A DNA stretch of 64,000 nt from assembly GCA_025757845.1 (NCBI GenBank), contig CP107211.1, positions 620,001 through 684,000 on the forward strand, given 5' to 3'. The notes beneath the pieces were generated by a model. It was given only the letters and a program-made list of their open reading frames with translations. It was not told where the DNA came from and searched no databases. Below, in pieces: positions 16,026 to 25,030 of this stretch (position 1 is its first letter; the number at the start of each line of letters is the position of its first letter). This DNA is from Oscillospiraceae bacterium. GTDB lineage: Bacteria; Bacillota; Clostridia; Oscillospirales; Ruminococcaceae. The position numbers and the translations under genes are program-made.

Positions 16026-16951
16026 TGGCTGACCTGAAAACGAACCTGCTGGGCTTTGCGATGAACAGCCCCATCATCGGTGCATCCGGCACCGTGGGCT
16101 ACGGTGTGGAGTACGAGGAACTGGCCGACTTTACCAAGATCGGCGGCATCTCCGGCAAGGGCCTGACCCTGCACGGCCAGTACGGCAACAAGGGCGAGCG
16201 CCTGTGGGAGACCCCCTCCGGCCTCATCAACAGCATCGGCCTGCAGAACCCCGGCGTGCAGCACTTCATCGACGTGGAACTGAACGAGATGCTGGAGCTG
16301 AAGCAGAAATACGGCACGGTGGCCATCGCCAATCTGGGCGGCCACAGTGAGGAAGAGTATGTGGAAGGTGCCGCGCTGCTGAGCGACAGCGCCGTGGACA
16401 TCGTGGAGCTGAACATCTCCTGCCCCAACGTCAAGGTGGGCGGCATGGCCTACGGCGTCAAGGCCGAGGCTGCCGGTGCGGTGGTGCGCATGGTGCGCGA
16501 CGCCTGCAAAAAGCCCCTGATGGTCAAGCTGAGCCCCCAGGCCGAGAACATCCCGGAGATGTGCAGGGCTGTGGAGGCCGCCGGTGCGGACGCCATCAGC
16601 CTGACCAACACCTTCCAGGCCTGCGCCATTGATCTGGAAAAGCGCCGCCCGGTGTTCAACAACATCTTTGCGGGCCTGTCCGGCCCGGCGGTGCGGCCCA
16701 TCGCCCTGCGCATGGTGTGGCAGGCTGTGGGTGCCGTGAACATCCCGGTGGTGGGCCTGGGCGGCATTGCCACCGGCCGCGACGCCCTGGAGTTCATCAT
16801 GGCAGGTGCCGCGGCGGTGCAGGTGGGTGCGGCAAACTTCGCCAACCCCCGCGCCATGGAGACCATCGCCGACGAGATGGCCGCCTGGATGGACAAAAAC
16901 GGCGTGAAAACGCTGGACGAGATCCGCGGCTGTGCCCGCAATGCTGAATAA
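16025..16951 (+). CDS. pyrD: Dihydroorotate dehydrogenase B, catalytic subunit
   Basis: A 308-residue class 1B FMN enzyme oxidising dihydroorotate to orotate. It has N-x-x-G-L-Q-N-P-G, the active-site region N-I-S-C-P-N-V with the class 1 cysteine, and the FMN phosphate loop G-L-G-G-I-A. It is translationally coupled to pyrK through the ATGA overlap, as expected for the PyrD2K2 complex. It is the last gene of the first pyr unit. Confidence 0.93.
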   Translation: MADLKTNLLGFAMNSPIIGASGTVGYGVEYEELADFTKIGGISGKGLTLHGQYGNKGERLWETPSGLINSIGLQNPGVQHFIDVELNEMLELKQKYGTVAIANLGGHSEEEYVEGAALLSDSAVDIVELNISCPNVKVGGMAYGVKAEAAGAVVRMVRDACKKPLMVKLSPQAENIPEMCRAVEAAGADAISLTNTFQACAIDLEKRRPVFNNIFAGLSGPAVRPIALRMVWQAVGAVNIPVVGLGGIATGRDALEFIMAGAAAVQVGAANFANPRAMETIADEMAAWMDKNGVKTLDEIRGCARNAE

Positions 16952-17014
16952 GCACACGGATAATCCGGTGAAACCATCGGTTTATACGCATGAAATCAAA
17001 AATCATGCATAAAT

Positions 17015-17043
17015 TTGCAAATATCGTAAAAGCGTGGTACAAT
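17015..17043 (+). promoter_or_regulatory. Promoter of pyrE-carA-carB
   Basis: TTGCAA (17015-17020), 17 bp, TACAAT (17038-17043), 49 bp before pyrE. It gives the second pyrimidine unit transcription independent of the leader attenuator. Confidence 0.7.
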
Positions 17044-17091
17044 ACCACCCAAAGAGAATATACACCACTTAAAAAGAGAGGGAGAAGTACA

Positions 17092-17685
17092 ATGAGTGAA
17101 GCACTTGAGATCCTGAAGAGCTGTGACGCATTCCTGGAGGGCCATTTCCTGCTGTCCTCCGGCCGCCATTCCAGTGCCTACTGCCAGATGGCCTACCTGC
17201 AGCAGTACCCCGACCGCTGCGCCGAGGTGATGAAGGCTGTGGCCGACAAGGTCAAGGAGATGGACGTGGATGTCATCGTCGGCCCGGCCATGGGCGGCAT
17301 CGTGTACGCTTACGAGCTGGCCCGCCAGACCGGCAAGCGCGCCATCTTCACCGAGCGCGTGGACAACGTGATGACCCTGAAGCGCTTTGCCATCCATCCG
17401 GGTGAAAAGTGCCTCATCGCCGAGGACGTGGTGACCACCGGCATCTCCTCTCTGGAGACCAAGCGGGTCATCGAGGAGAACGGCGGCATCTGCCTGGGCA
17501 TCACCTGCGTGGTGGACCGCACCAAGCCCGAGGCTCCGTCGCCCATTCCCATCGTGGCCAGCGCCCTCAAGCTGGATCTGCCCAACTACGCCCCGGAAGA
17601 GTGCCCCATCTGCAAGGAGGGCAAGCTGCCGCTGGTGCACCTGGGCAGCCGCAAGATGAAGCAGGAAGCAAAGCAGACCCTGTAA
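17092..17685 (+). CDS. pyrE: Orotate phosphoribosyltransferase
   Basis: A 197-residue enzyme joining orotate and PRPP to form OMP. The PRPP loop reads E-D-V-V-T-T-G near residue 110, and G-P-A-M-G-G lies in the PPi loop. It has a cysteine-containing C-terminal extension (E-E-C-P-I-C-K-E-G) seen in some clostridial versions. ATG 17092 follows GGGAGAAG. carA follows after 20 bp. Confidence 0.92.
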   Translation: MSEALEILKSCDAFLEGHFLLSSGRHSSAYCQMAYLQQYPDRCAEVMKAVADKVKEMDVDVIVGPAMGGIVYAYELARQTGKRAIFTERVDNVMTLKRFAIHPGEKCLIAEDVVTTGISSLETKRVIEENGGICLGITCVVDRTKPEAPSPIPIVASALKLDLPNYAPEECPICKEGKLPLVHLGSRKMKQEAKQTL

Positions 17686-17705
17686 TGGTTGAAACGAGGA
17701 AAACT

Positions 17706-18812
17706 ATGAACGCATATCTTCTTTTGGCAAACGGCATGGTGTTTGCCGGGCAGTCTGTGGGTGCCGAGGGCGTGACCGTGGGCGAGGTGGTGTTCGCCAC
17801 CGGCATGGTGGGCTTTCAGGAGACCCTGACCGACCCCAGCTACTACGGCCAGATCATCACCCAGACCTACCCCCTCATCGGCAACTACGGCATGAACAAG
17901 GACGACATGGAGTCCGACAAGATCTGGGCAAAGGGCTACATCGTGCGCGAAGCCTGTAAGACGCCCTCCAACTGGCGCTGTGAGGAAACGCTGGACAGCT
18001 TCCTGAAAAAGAACAACACCATCGGCATCGAGGGCATCGACACCCGCCACCTCACCCGCATCATCCGGGAGAGCGGCGTCATGAACGGTGCCATCCTGAC
18101 CACCTTCGACCCCGCCGACCCCGCCAACAAGGAAAAGACCGACGCCCTGCTGGCCGAGATCCGTGCCTACGCCGTCACCGACGCGGTGAAGAACGTCACC
18201 TGCGCCGAGCCCGAGGTGTTCAACCCGGCAGGCGAGACCCACATCGTGCTGATGCACTACGGCTGCAAGCGCAACATCGTGCGGTGCCTGGTCAAGCGCG
18301 GCTGCAAGGTCACGGTCATGCCTGCCTTTGCCACGGCAGAGGAAGTGGCCGCCCAGAACCCGGACGGCATCATGCTGTCCAACGGCCCCGGCGACCCCGC
18401 CGAGCCGGTGGAGGTCATCGAGAACCTGAAGCACATCTTTGCGCTGAACATCCCCACCTTCGGCATCTGCCTGGGCCACCAGCTGAGCGCACTGGCTGCC
18501 GGTGCCAAGACCATGAAGCTCAAGTACGGCCACCGCGGTGCCAACCAGCCCGTCACCGACTTCGAGTCCGGCCGCACCTTCATCACCAGCCAGAACCACG
18601 GCTATGCCGTTGTGGGCGAAGAGCTGCCCGCCGAGATGGGCGAGGTGGCACAGGTGAACGCCAACGACGGCACCTGCGAGGGCATCAAGTACAAGAAGTG
18701 GAACTGCTTTACCGTGCAGTTCCACCCGGAAGCAAACGGCGGCCCCAAGGATACCGAGTTCCTGTTCGACCGCTTCCTGAAGAACGTCAAAGCAGCAAAG
18801 GAGGCACGCTGA
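17706..18812 (+). CDS. carA: Carbamoyl-phosphate synthase small subunit
   Basis: A 368-residue glutamine amidotransferase subunit supplying ammonia to CarB. The nucleophile is in F-G-I-C-L-G-H-Q near residue 257, with the partner His/Glu in Q-F-H-P-E-A. ATG 17706 is chosen over ATG 17685 because GAGGA lies five nt upstream and homology begins here. It is one base from carB. Confidence 0.93.
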   Translation: MNAYLLLANGMVFAGQSVGAEGVTVGEVVFATGMVGFQETLTDPSYYGQIITQTYPLIGNYGMNKDDMESDKIWAKGYIVREACKTPSNWRCEETLDSFLKKNNTIGIEGIDTRHLTRIIRESGVMNGAILTTFDPADPANKEKTDALLAEIRAYAVTDAVKNVTCAEPEVFNPAGETHIVLMHYGCKRNIVRCLVKRGCKVTVMPAFATAEEVAAQNPDGIMLSNGPGDPAEPVEVIENLKHIFALNIPTFGICLGHQLSALAAGAKTMKLKYGHRGANQPVTDFESGRTFITSQNHGYAVVGEELPAEMGEVAQVNANDGTCEGIKYKKWNCFTVQFHPEANGGPKDTEFLFDRFLKNVKAAKEAR

Positions 18813-18813
18813 A

Positions 18814-21800
18814 ATGCCGAAGGACCCCAGAATCAAAAAAGTGCTGGTCATTGGCTCCGGCCCCATCATCATCGGTCAGGCCGCGGAGTTCGACTACTCC
18901 GGCACCCAGGCCTGCCGCGCCCTGAAAGCAGAGGGCATTGAGACCGTTCTGCTCAACTCCAACCCCGCAACCATCATGACCGACCCGGACGTGGCCGACC
19001 ATGTTTACATCGAGCCCATGACGCTGGAAGTCGTGGAGCGCATCCTGGACATCGAAAAGCCGGACTCCGTGCTGCCCAACCTGGGCGGCCAGATGGGCCT
19101 GAACCTGTCCATGGAGCTGGCCCGTTCCGGTTATCTGGACCGCACCGGCATCCGCCTGCTGGCCTGCAAGCCGGAGACCATCGACCGCGCCGAGGACCGC
19201 GAGCTGTTCAAGGAGACGATGGAAAAGCTGCACCAGCCCATCATCCCGTCCGAGGTCGTGGAGACTTTGCAGGACGCGCTGGCCTGCGCCGACCGCATCG
19301 GCTACCCGGTCATCGTGCGCCCGGCCTTCACCATGGGCGGCACCGGCGGCGGCATCTGCGAGACCCGCGAAAAGCTCATCGAGATCGGCACCAACGGCCT
19401 GCGCCTTTCCCCCATCCATCAGATCCTGGTGGAAAAGTGCATTGCCGGCTGGAAAGAGATCGAGTACGAGGTCATGCGCGACCACAAGGGCAACGTGATC
19501 ACCGTCTGTAATATGGAGAACCTGGACCCCGTGGGCATCCACACCGGCGACTCGGTGGTCGTGGCCCCCTCCCAGACCCTGACCGACCACGAGTACCAGA
19601 TGCTGCGCACCGCCGCCCTGGACATCATCACCGAGCTGGGCATCGAAGGCGGCTGCAACTGCCAGTTCGCCCTCAAGCCGGACAGCTTTGACTATGCGGT
19701 CATCGAGGTCAACCCCCGTGTGTCCCGCTCTTCCGCCCTGGCCTCCAAGGCCACCGGTTACCCCATCGCCAAGGTGGCCACCAAGATCGCCATCGGCTAC
19801 ACGCTGGACGAGATCACCAACGACGTCACCGGCAAGACCTGCGCCTGCTTTGAGCCGGCCCTGGACTACATCGTGGTCAAATACCCGAAGTGGCCCTTTG
19901 ATAAGTTCGTCTACGCCGACAAGTCTCTGGGCACCCAGATGATGGCCACCGGCGAGGTGATGAGCATCGGCAACAGCTTCGAGGCTGCCATGATGAAGGC
20001 CGTTTCCTCCATCGAGCTGGGCATGGACACCCTGACCCACAAGCCCTTTGAGGAGCTGACCGATGACGAGATCGTGGCCCATATGCATGTGCAGGATGCC
20101 GAGCGCGTGTTCTGCGTGTACGAGGCCCTGAAGCGCGGCATCGACCACGAGACCATTTATAAGATCACCAAGATCGACTGGTGGTTCCTGGACAAGATGC
20201 AGCATCTGGCCGACCTGGAGAACGGTCTGGCCAAGTGCAACGGCGTCCTGACCGAGGAACAGTACAAGACCGCCAAGAAGTACGGCTTCCAGGATAAGAC
20301 CATCAAGCGTCTGGCCCAGGTGGACAAGCTCCCCGTGGAGAACTACCGCGCCGGCTTCAAGATGGTGGACACCTGCGCTGCCGAGTTCTCGGCCAACACC
20401 CCCTACTTCTACTCCACCTACGACGGCGACAACGAAGCCGCGGAGTTCATTGCCGAGAAGGAAGCCGCAGCCGCCGCCGAGGGCAAGCCCAAAAAGAAAA
20501 AGGTGCTGGTCTTTGGTTCCGGCCCCATCCGCATCGGTCAGGGCATCGAGTTCGACTACTGCTCGGTGCACTGCGTGTGGACCCTGAAAAAGCACGGCTG
20601 TGAGGCCATCCTGGTCAACAACAACCCCGAGACCGTCTCCACCGACTTTGACACCGGCGACCGCCTGTACTTCGACCCGCTGAACCCGGAGAGCGTGGAC
20701 AACATCATCGCCACCGAAAAGCCGGACGCCTGCGTGGTGCAGTTCGGCGGCCAGACCGCCATCAAGCTGGCCAAGCACATGGACGAGATCGGCCTGCCCA
20801 TCCTGGGCACCCCGGCGGACGCCATCGACGAGGCCGAGGACCGCGAGCGCTTCGACGAGCTGCTGGAGCGCTGCAAGATCCCCCGTGCCCCCGGCCGCAC
20901 CGTGTTCAACCTGGACGAGGCCCTGGCCGCTGCCGACGAGATCGGCCTGCCGGTGCTGATGCGCCCCTCCTACGTCCTGGGCGGCCAGAACATGATCGTG
21001 GCCTACACCAAGGCGGACGTCATTGAGTACATGGGCGTCATCACCGAGCATGTGGACATGGACCACCCCGTCCTGCTGGACAAGTACATCATGGGTACCG
21101 AGTGCGAGGTGGACGCCATCTGCGACGGCGAGAACTTCCTCATCCCCGGCATCATGGAGCAGGTGGAGCGCACCGGCGTGCACTCCGGCGACTCCGTCTG
21201 TGTCTACCCGGCCCAGCACCTGACCCAGGCCGAGATCGACACCATGGTGGACTACACCGGCCGCTTTGCCCGCGAGCTGCATGTCAACGGTCTGGTCAAC
21301 GTGCAGTACGCCGTGTCCAACGGCAAGGTGTACGTCATCGAGGTGAATCCCCGTTCCTCCCGTACCGTGCCTTACATCTCCAAGGTCACCGGTGTGCCCA
21401 TGGTGGATCTGGCCGTGCGCTGCTGCCTGGGCGAGAAGCTCGTCGATATGGGCTACGGCACCGGCCTGCACCCCAACGCCCCCTATGTGGCCGTCAAGGT
21501 GCCTGTGTTCAGCTTTGAAAAGCTGCACGGCGTGGACACCCAGTTCGGCCCGGAGATGAAGTCCACCGGCGAGGTGCTGGGCATTGCCCCCAACTACCAC
21601 GACGCCCTGCTCAAGGGCCTGATCGGCGCGGGCTATACCTTCAAGACCCCCGGCCCCGCTTCCTGCTGCATCTTCACCGTGAAGGACAGCGACAAGCCGG
21701 AGTTCGTGGACATCGCCTGGAAGCTCAAGAGCATGGGCTACAAGCTGTACGGCACCTCCGGCACCTGTGCATGGCTCAACAAGCACATGGTGCCCTGCAA

Positions 21801-22065
21801 CGAGGTGCGCCCCATGTCCGGCGAGTCGCCCAACATCGTGGACCTGCTGCAGAGCGGTCTGGTGGACTATGTGTTCTCCACCAGCGCCAAGGGCCGCGAT
21901 CCCAAGCGCGACTCGGTGCGCCTGCGCCGCAAGGCCGTGGAGCTGAGCATCCCCTGCATCACCGCCGTGGACACCGCCAACGCACTGGTCAACTGCCTGC
22001 GCAGTGATCACAGCCTGGAGAACATCCCGCTGGTGGACATTGCCACCCTGTATCACCGCAAGTAA
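18814..22065 (+). CDS. carB: Carbamoyl-phosphate synthase large subunit
   Basis: A 1083-residue enzyme with two ATP-grasp halves. Each begins with a G-S-G-P-I-x-I-G-Q nucleotide-fold motif (about residues 10 and 570), consuming two ATP to make carbamoyl phosphate. The C-terminal MGS-like allosteric domain (about 945-1083) includes G-T-S-G-T. A lysine-rich joint (K-P-K-K-K-K-V) separates the halves. Length is normal. The product feeds PyrB and, through argF at 46224, ornithine transcarbamylation. pyrB is not in the window. Confidence 0.95.
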   Translation: MPKDPRIKKVLVIGSGPIIIGQAAEFDYSGTQACRALKAEGIETVLLNSNPATIMTDPDVADHVYIEPMTLEVVERILDIEKPDSVLPNLGGQMGLNLSMELARSGYLDRTGIRLLACKPETIDRAEDRELFKETMEKLHQPIIPSEVVETLQDALACADRIGYPVIVRPAFTMGGTGGGICETREKLIEIGTNGLRLSPIHQILVEKCIAGWKEIEYEVMRDHKGNVITVCNMENLDPVGIHTGDSVVVAPSQTLTDHEYQMLRTAALDIITELGIEGGCNCQFALKPDSFDYAVIEVNPRVSRSSALASKATGYPIAKVATKIAIGYTLDEITNDVTGKTCACFEPALDYIVVKYPKWPFDKFVYADKSLGTQMMATGEVMSIGNSFEAAMMKAVSSIELGMDTLTHKPFEELTDDEIVAHMHVQDAERVFCVYEALKRGIDHETIYKITKIDWWFLDKMQHLADLENGLAKCNGVLTEEQYKTAKKYGFQDKTIKRLAQVDKLPVENYRAGFKMVDTCAAEFSANTPYFYSTYDGDNEAAEFIAEKEAAAAAEGKPKKKKVLVFGSGPIRIGQGIEFDYCSVHCVWTLKKHGCEAILVNNNPETVSTDFDTGDRLYFDPLNPESVDNIIATEKPDACVVQFGGQTAIKLAKHMDEIGLPILGTPADAIDEAEDRERFDELLERCKIPRAPGRTVFNLDEALAAADEIGLPVLMRPSYVLGGQNMIVAYTKADVIEYMGVITEHVDMDHPVLLDKYIMGTECEVDAICDGENFLIPGIMEQVERTGVHSGDSVCVYPAQHLTQAEIDTMVDYTGRFARELHVNGLVNVQYAVSNGKVYVIEVNPRSSRTVPYISKVTGVPMVDLAVRCCLGEKLVDMGYGTGLHPNAPYVAVKVPVFSFEKLHGVDTQFGPEMKSTGEVLGIAPNYHDALLKGLIGAGYTFKTPGPASCCIFTVKDSDKPEFVDIAWKLKSMGYKLYGTSGTCAWLNKHMVPCNEVRPMSGESPNIVDLLQSGLVDYVFSTSAKGRDPKRDSVRLRRKAVELSIPCITAVDTANALVNCLRSDHSLENIPLVDIATLYHRK

Positions 22066-22123
22066 TTGCCCACAGAGTTGCCTGTGAAATTACCCGCGCA
22101 GTTTCCCCATAGAACGACTTTTG

Positions 22124-22152
22124 ACAGCGCCCGCCAAAACAGCGGGCGCTGT
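22124..22152 (+). terminator. Hairpin after carB
   Basis: An 11-bp perfect stem, ACAGCGCCCGC / GCGGGCGCTGT, with a 7-nt loop. The T tract after it is weak. Confidence 0.6.
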
Positions 22153-22310
22153 ATTTGTGAAAGCTCGCCAGCAAATGCGAAGGTCCGTGCGCAAAACAGG
22201 ACGTTTTGTGCGCAATCTGTCGCAAACAGTGTGGGAAGTATGTTATACTCATCAACGCAAAATTTGCCAAAAGGACGTTACTTTTGGACATTCCAGGAGG
22301 ATACCGATAC

Positions 22311-22616
22311 ATGACCCGTTCCCAGATGATCGAAACCGTCGCCCGCAAGACCGGCTTTACCGAAGCTCAGGTCGAGACCACGATGGATGCTATGTTTGAC
22401 CAGATCGCCGACTGCCTGCGTGCGGACGAAAAGGTGACCATTGCCGGCTTTGGCCGCTTTGAGATGCGCCCCCGCAAGCCCAAGGCCTACACCAACCCCA
22501 AGACCAAGGTCTCCAGCCGCCTGGAGTCCACCTCCATCCCCGGCTTCAAGGCCAGCGGCCGCTTCAAGCAGAAGCTGGAGGCCGGCAAGGCCAAGGCTGC
22601 CGAAGAGAACGCCTGA
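22311..22616 (+). CDS. hup: HU-family DNA-binding protein
   Basis: A 101-residue histone-like protein that bends and compacts DNA. It has the family core V-T-I-A-G-F-G-R-F-E (residues 43-52) and the arginine-rich beta arm R-P-R-K-P-K-A-Y-T-N-P. The tail is a little longer than usual and lysine/alanine-rich. AGGAGG lies ten nt before ATG 22311. A TATACT -10 is at 22244-22249. It is monocistronic with a strong terminator. Confidence 0.93.
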   Translation: MTRSQMIETVARKTGFTEAQVETTMDAMFDQIADCLRADEKVTIAGFGRFEMRPRKPKAYTNPKTKVSSRLESTSIPGFKASGRFKQKLEAGKAKAAEENA

Positions 22617-22633
22617 TCCCACCTGCATAGCAC

Positions 22634-22670
22634 AGAGCTGCACCCCGCCAACAGGGTGCGGCTCTTTTTT
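22634..22670 (+). terminator. Terminator after the HU gene
   Basis: AGAGCTGCACCC / GGGTGCGGCTCT (12 bp, one G-T pair) with an 8-nt loop, followed directly by a T run. Confidence 0.88.
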
Positions 22671-22673
22671 GTG

Positions 22674-22702
22674 CTGACAAGGCCGCTGTTTCGTGATATA
22701 CT
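22674..22702 (+). promoter_or_regulatory. Promoter of the DEAD-box helicase gene
   Basis: CTGACA (22674-22679), 17 bp, TATACT (22697-22702), right after the HU terminator. Confidence 0.7.
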
Positions 22703-22734
22703 GATTTCAACAGAAAAAGAACGGAGTTGTCTGA

Positions 22735-23922
22735 ATGCTTTACAGTGAACTGCAGTGCAGCGAAGCCATCCGCAAGGCGGTGGAGCGCATGGGCTTTGCC
22801 GAAATGACCGAGATCCAGGAAAAGACCATCCCCGTCATGCTGGCCGGGCATGACGTGATCGCCAAGGCCCCCACCGGCACCGGCAAAACCTGTGCCTTCG
22901 GCATCCCGGTGGCGGAGCACATCCAGCCGGAAAACAAGTACCCCCAGGCCGTCATCATGGCCCCCACCCGGGAGCTGGCCCAGCAGATCGCCGAGGAACT
23001 GAGCAATCTGACCTATTTCATGCCGGAGGTGCAGGTGGCCTGCGTCTATGGCGGTGCCAACATGGAAAAGCAGGCAAAGCGCCTGGCCGAAGGCTGCCAG
23101 ATCGTGGTGGCCACCCCGGGCCGCCTGATGGACCACTACAAGCACCACTCCATCGACATCTCCCATGTCACCCAGATCGTGCTGGATGAGGCCGACGAGA
23201 TGCTGAACATGGGCTTCTACAAGGACGTGCGGCACATCATTGAGATGATGAAGGCCCGCAAGGCCCTCTCCATGTTCTCGGCCACCATCAGCCGCGAGGT
23301 GATGGACATCGGCTGGCTGTACCAGCACAACGCCGAGGAGATCACCGTGCAGCCCAAGGAGGAGAGCCAGCCCAAGATCACCCAGTACATGCTGGAGACT
23401 TCCGGCCGCAACAAGCTGTCGGACCTGGCCCAGATCATCATCGGGGAGGGCTATAAGCGTGTGATGGTGTTCTGCGACACCAAGTTCAACACCGCCACCC
23501 TGGCGAACCAATTGGCTCGCTTGGGCTTCTCGGTGGACTGCCTCCACGGCGACCTCTCCCAGAAGGAGCGCAACCAGATCATGCAGAACTTCCGGGACGG
23601 CAAGCTGGCCATTCTGGTGGCCACCGACGTGGCGGCCCGCGGCATTGATGTTTCGGACGTGGACGCTGTCATCAACTACGACGTGCCCAGCGACAACGAA
23701 CATTACACCCACCGCATCGGCCGCACCGGCCGTGCCAAAAAGGAGGGCGTGAGCTACCTGTTCTATGTGCCGGAGGAGAAAAAGCGGGTGCAGGAGCTGC
23801 TGCGACTGACCCGCAACACCGACCTGTGCACCCCGGTGCATTTTGACTTCAATCACGAGCACATCGTGGTGGAGGAAAAGAAGGATAGCGCCGACCGGTT
23901 CCAGATCAAATGCTATTTCTGA
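22735..23922 (+). CDS. DEAD-box ATP-dependent RNA helicase (core only)
   Basis: A 395-residue RNA helicase consisting only of the two RecA-like domains. Motifs in order: Q motif around I-Q-E-K-T-I-P, motif I A-P-T-G-T-G-K-T, Ia P-T-R-E-L-A-Q, T-P-G-R, D-E-A-D, S-A-T, and VI H-R-I-G-R-T-G-R. It lacks the RNA-binding tail of DbpA/CshA types, so partner or structure specificity is not predictable. Roles in ribosome assembly or RNA decay are typical. It has its own promoter and a repeat-derived terminator. Confidence 0.9.
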   Translation: MLYSELQCSEAIRKAVERMGFAEMTEIQEKTIPVMLAGHDVIAKAPTGTGKTCAFGIPVAEHIQPENKYPQAVIMAPTRELAQQIAEELSNLTYFMPEVQVACVYGGANMEKQAKRLAEGCQIVVATPGRLMDHYKHHSIDISHVTQIVLDEADEMLNMGFYKDVRHIIEMMKARKALSMFSATISREVMDIGWLYQHNAEEITVQPKEESQPKITQYMLETSGRNKLSDLAQIIIGEGYKRVMVFCDTKFNTATLANQLARLGFSVDCLHGDLSQKERNQIMQNFRDGKLAILVATDVAARGIDVSDVDAVINYDVPSDNEHYTHRIGRTGRAKKEGVSYLFYVPEEKKRVQELLRLTRNTDLCTPVHFDFNHEHIVVEEKKDSADRFQIKCYF

Positions 23923-23934
23923 GATAAAAAAGAG

Positions 23935-24006
23935 CTCCCTCAGTCTCGCATCCAAAAGGCCCCATCTCTGAGGGGGCTGTCTGCGAAGCAGACTGGGGGA
24001 GTTTTT
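23935..24006 (+). repeat. Palindromic repeat acting as terminator
   Basis: CTCCCTCAGTCT (23935-23946) and AGACTGGGGGAG (23990-24001) are inverted with one mismatch, an inner GTCTGC-GAA-GCAGAC hairpin is present, and TTTTTG follows. It resembles a shortened version of the 14203-14334 repeat and serves as the end of the helicase gene. Confidence 0.6.
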
Positions 24007-24028
24007 GCAATCGTTTTGCAAAAAACGC

Positions 24029-24059
24029 TTGACCTTCCCCTTTCTGGAAGGTGTAAAAT
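24029..24059 (+). promoter_or_regulatory. MerR-type promoter (19-bp spacer) of the merR-ybjQ-CPBP operon
   Basis: TTGACC (24029-24034) and TAAAAT (24054-24059) are 19 bp apart, the over-long spacing typical of MerR-controlled promoters. A perfect dyad ACCTTCC-N7-GGAAGGT (24032-24052) fills the spacer. The MerR-family gene just downstream is the obvious ligand, implying autoregulation. Confidence 0.75.
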
Positions 24060-24084
24060 GGGCCTGTAAGGAGGCAGCCGGACC

Positions 24085-24738
24085 ATGAAGATCAACGAAG
24101 TGGAAGCCGCCGTCGGCGTGACCAAAAAGAACATCCGCTTTTACGAGGAAGAGGGGCTCATCACCCCGGGCCGGGAGCCGGGCAACGGCTACCGCAGCTA
24201 CTCCCAGACGGATGTGGAACGCCTGCGCCGCATCAAACTGCTGCGCAAGCTGGACGTGCCGCTGGCCGAGATCCGGGAGATGCTGGAAGGGCAGAGCACG
24301 CTGGCAGAGGGTATGAACCGCCAGCTGGAGCGCCTGAGCACCCGCCGCAAGGATCTGGAGGAAGCCATCGGCTTCTGCACGCTGCTCCGGCAGGAGCCCG
24401 GCAGCCTGGAACAACTGGATGTGGAGCAGACGCTTGCGCGCCTGACCGCACGGGAAGAACAGGGAGTGACCTTTGTGAACATTGAACGTACCGACCAAAA
24501 GACCCGCCGCATCCGGGGCGCCTGCATTGGTGCTGCCCTTTTTGTGGCCATGATGGCCTTTGTAATGGCTATCATGGGCTGGGCAGTTTACACCGACCCG
24601 CAGGATGCCCCGCCGCTGCCGCTGCTTGTGGTGATGTTCGGCATCCCGGCGGGGTGCATCGTGGGCACATTGAAAGTTCTCATCGACCGCATTGAAGAGA
24701 TTGGAAAGGGAGAAGAAGATGCTTATCGTAACTATTAA
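24085..24738 (+). CDS. MerR-family regulator with C-terminal membrane segments
   Basis: A 217-residue protein. The MerR winged helix (residues 1-70; N-I-R-F-Y-E-E-E-G-L-I) and dimerisation helix are followed by two hydrophobic segments (about 150-172 and 183-203). The regulator is therefore predicted to be membrane-tethered, with no known small-molecule domain. A well-formed MerR-type dyad lies in its own promoter. It overlaps the next gene by 20 bp. A role in sensing membrane stress is only inferred. Confidence 0.85.
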   Translation: MKINEVEAAVGVTKKNIRFYEEEGLITPGREPGNGYRSYSQTDVERLRRIKLLRKLDVPLAEIREMLEGQSTLAEGMNRQLERLSTRRKDLEEAIGFCTLLRQEPGSLEQLDVEQTLARLTAREEQGVTFVNIERTDQKTRRIRGACIGAALFVAMMAFVMAIMGWAVYTDPQDAPPLPLLVVMFGIPAGCIVGTLKVLIDRIEEIGKGEEDAYRNY

Positions 24739-25030
24739 CGAGATCCCCGGCAAAAAGCTGGAAGCGCTGGGCGTGGTGCGCGGCAGCACCGTGCAGAGCC
24801 GCAACTTCGGTCACGACCTGATGGCCGGTTTCCGCACCCTGGTGGGCGGCGAGGTGACCGACTACGCTGACATGCTCACCGAGGCCCGGCAGATCGCCAC
24901 CGGCCGCATGGTAAAGGATGCTGAGGCCCTGGGGGCGGATGCCATTGTGGGCATGCGCTATGCCTCTGCCAGCGTCATGCAGGGCGCAGCAGAGGTCATT
25001 GCTTATGGAACGGCGGTGAAGTTTGTATGA
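24719..25030 (+). CDS. UPF0145 (YbjQ-like) protein
   Basis: A 103-residue protein of the YbjQ/UPF0145 family, small soluble proteins that assemble as pentamers and whose function is unknown. It has V-R-G-S-T-V and the conserved E-A-x-x-L-G-A-D-A-I-V-G-M-R-Y strand near the C-terminus. ATG 24719 has GGGAGAAG upstream and lies inside the end of the MerR gene. Its stop overlaps the CPBP gene start by four bases, so all three genes are translationally coupled. Confidence 0.88.
   Translation: MLIVTINEIPGKKLEALGVVRGSTVQSRNFGHDLMAGFRTLVGGEVTDYADMLTEARQIATGRMVKDAEALGADAIVGMRYASASVMQGAAEVIAYGTAVKFV

Noticed and set aside
18787..22056. A 1089-residue minus-strand ORF
   Set aside because: It is a shadow of carB; its composition is non-protein-like and no motifs are seen.
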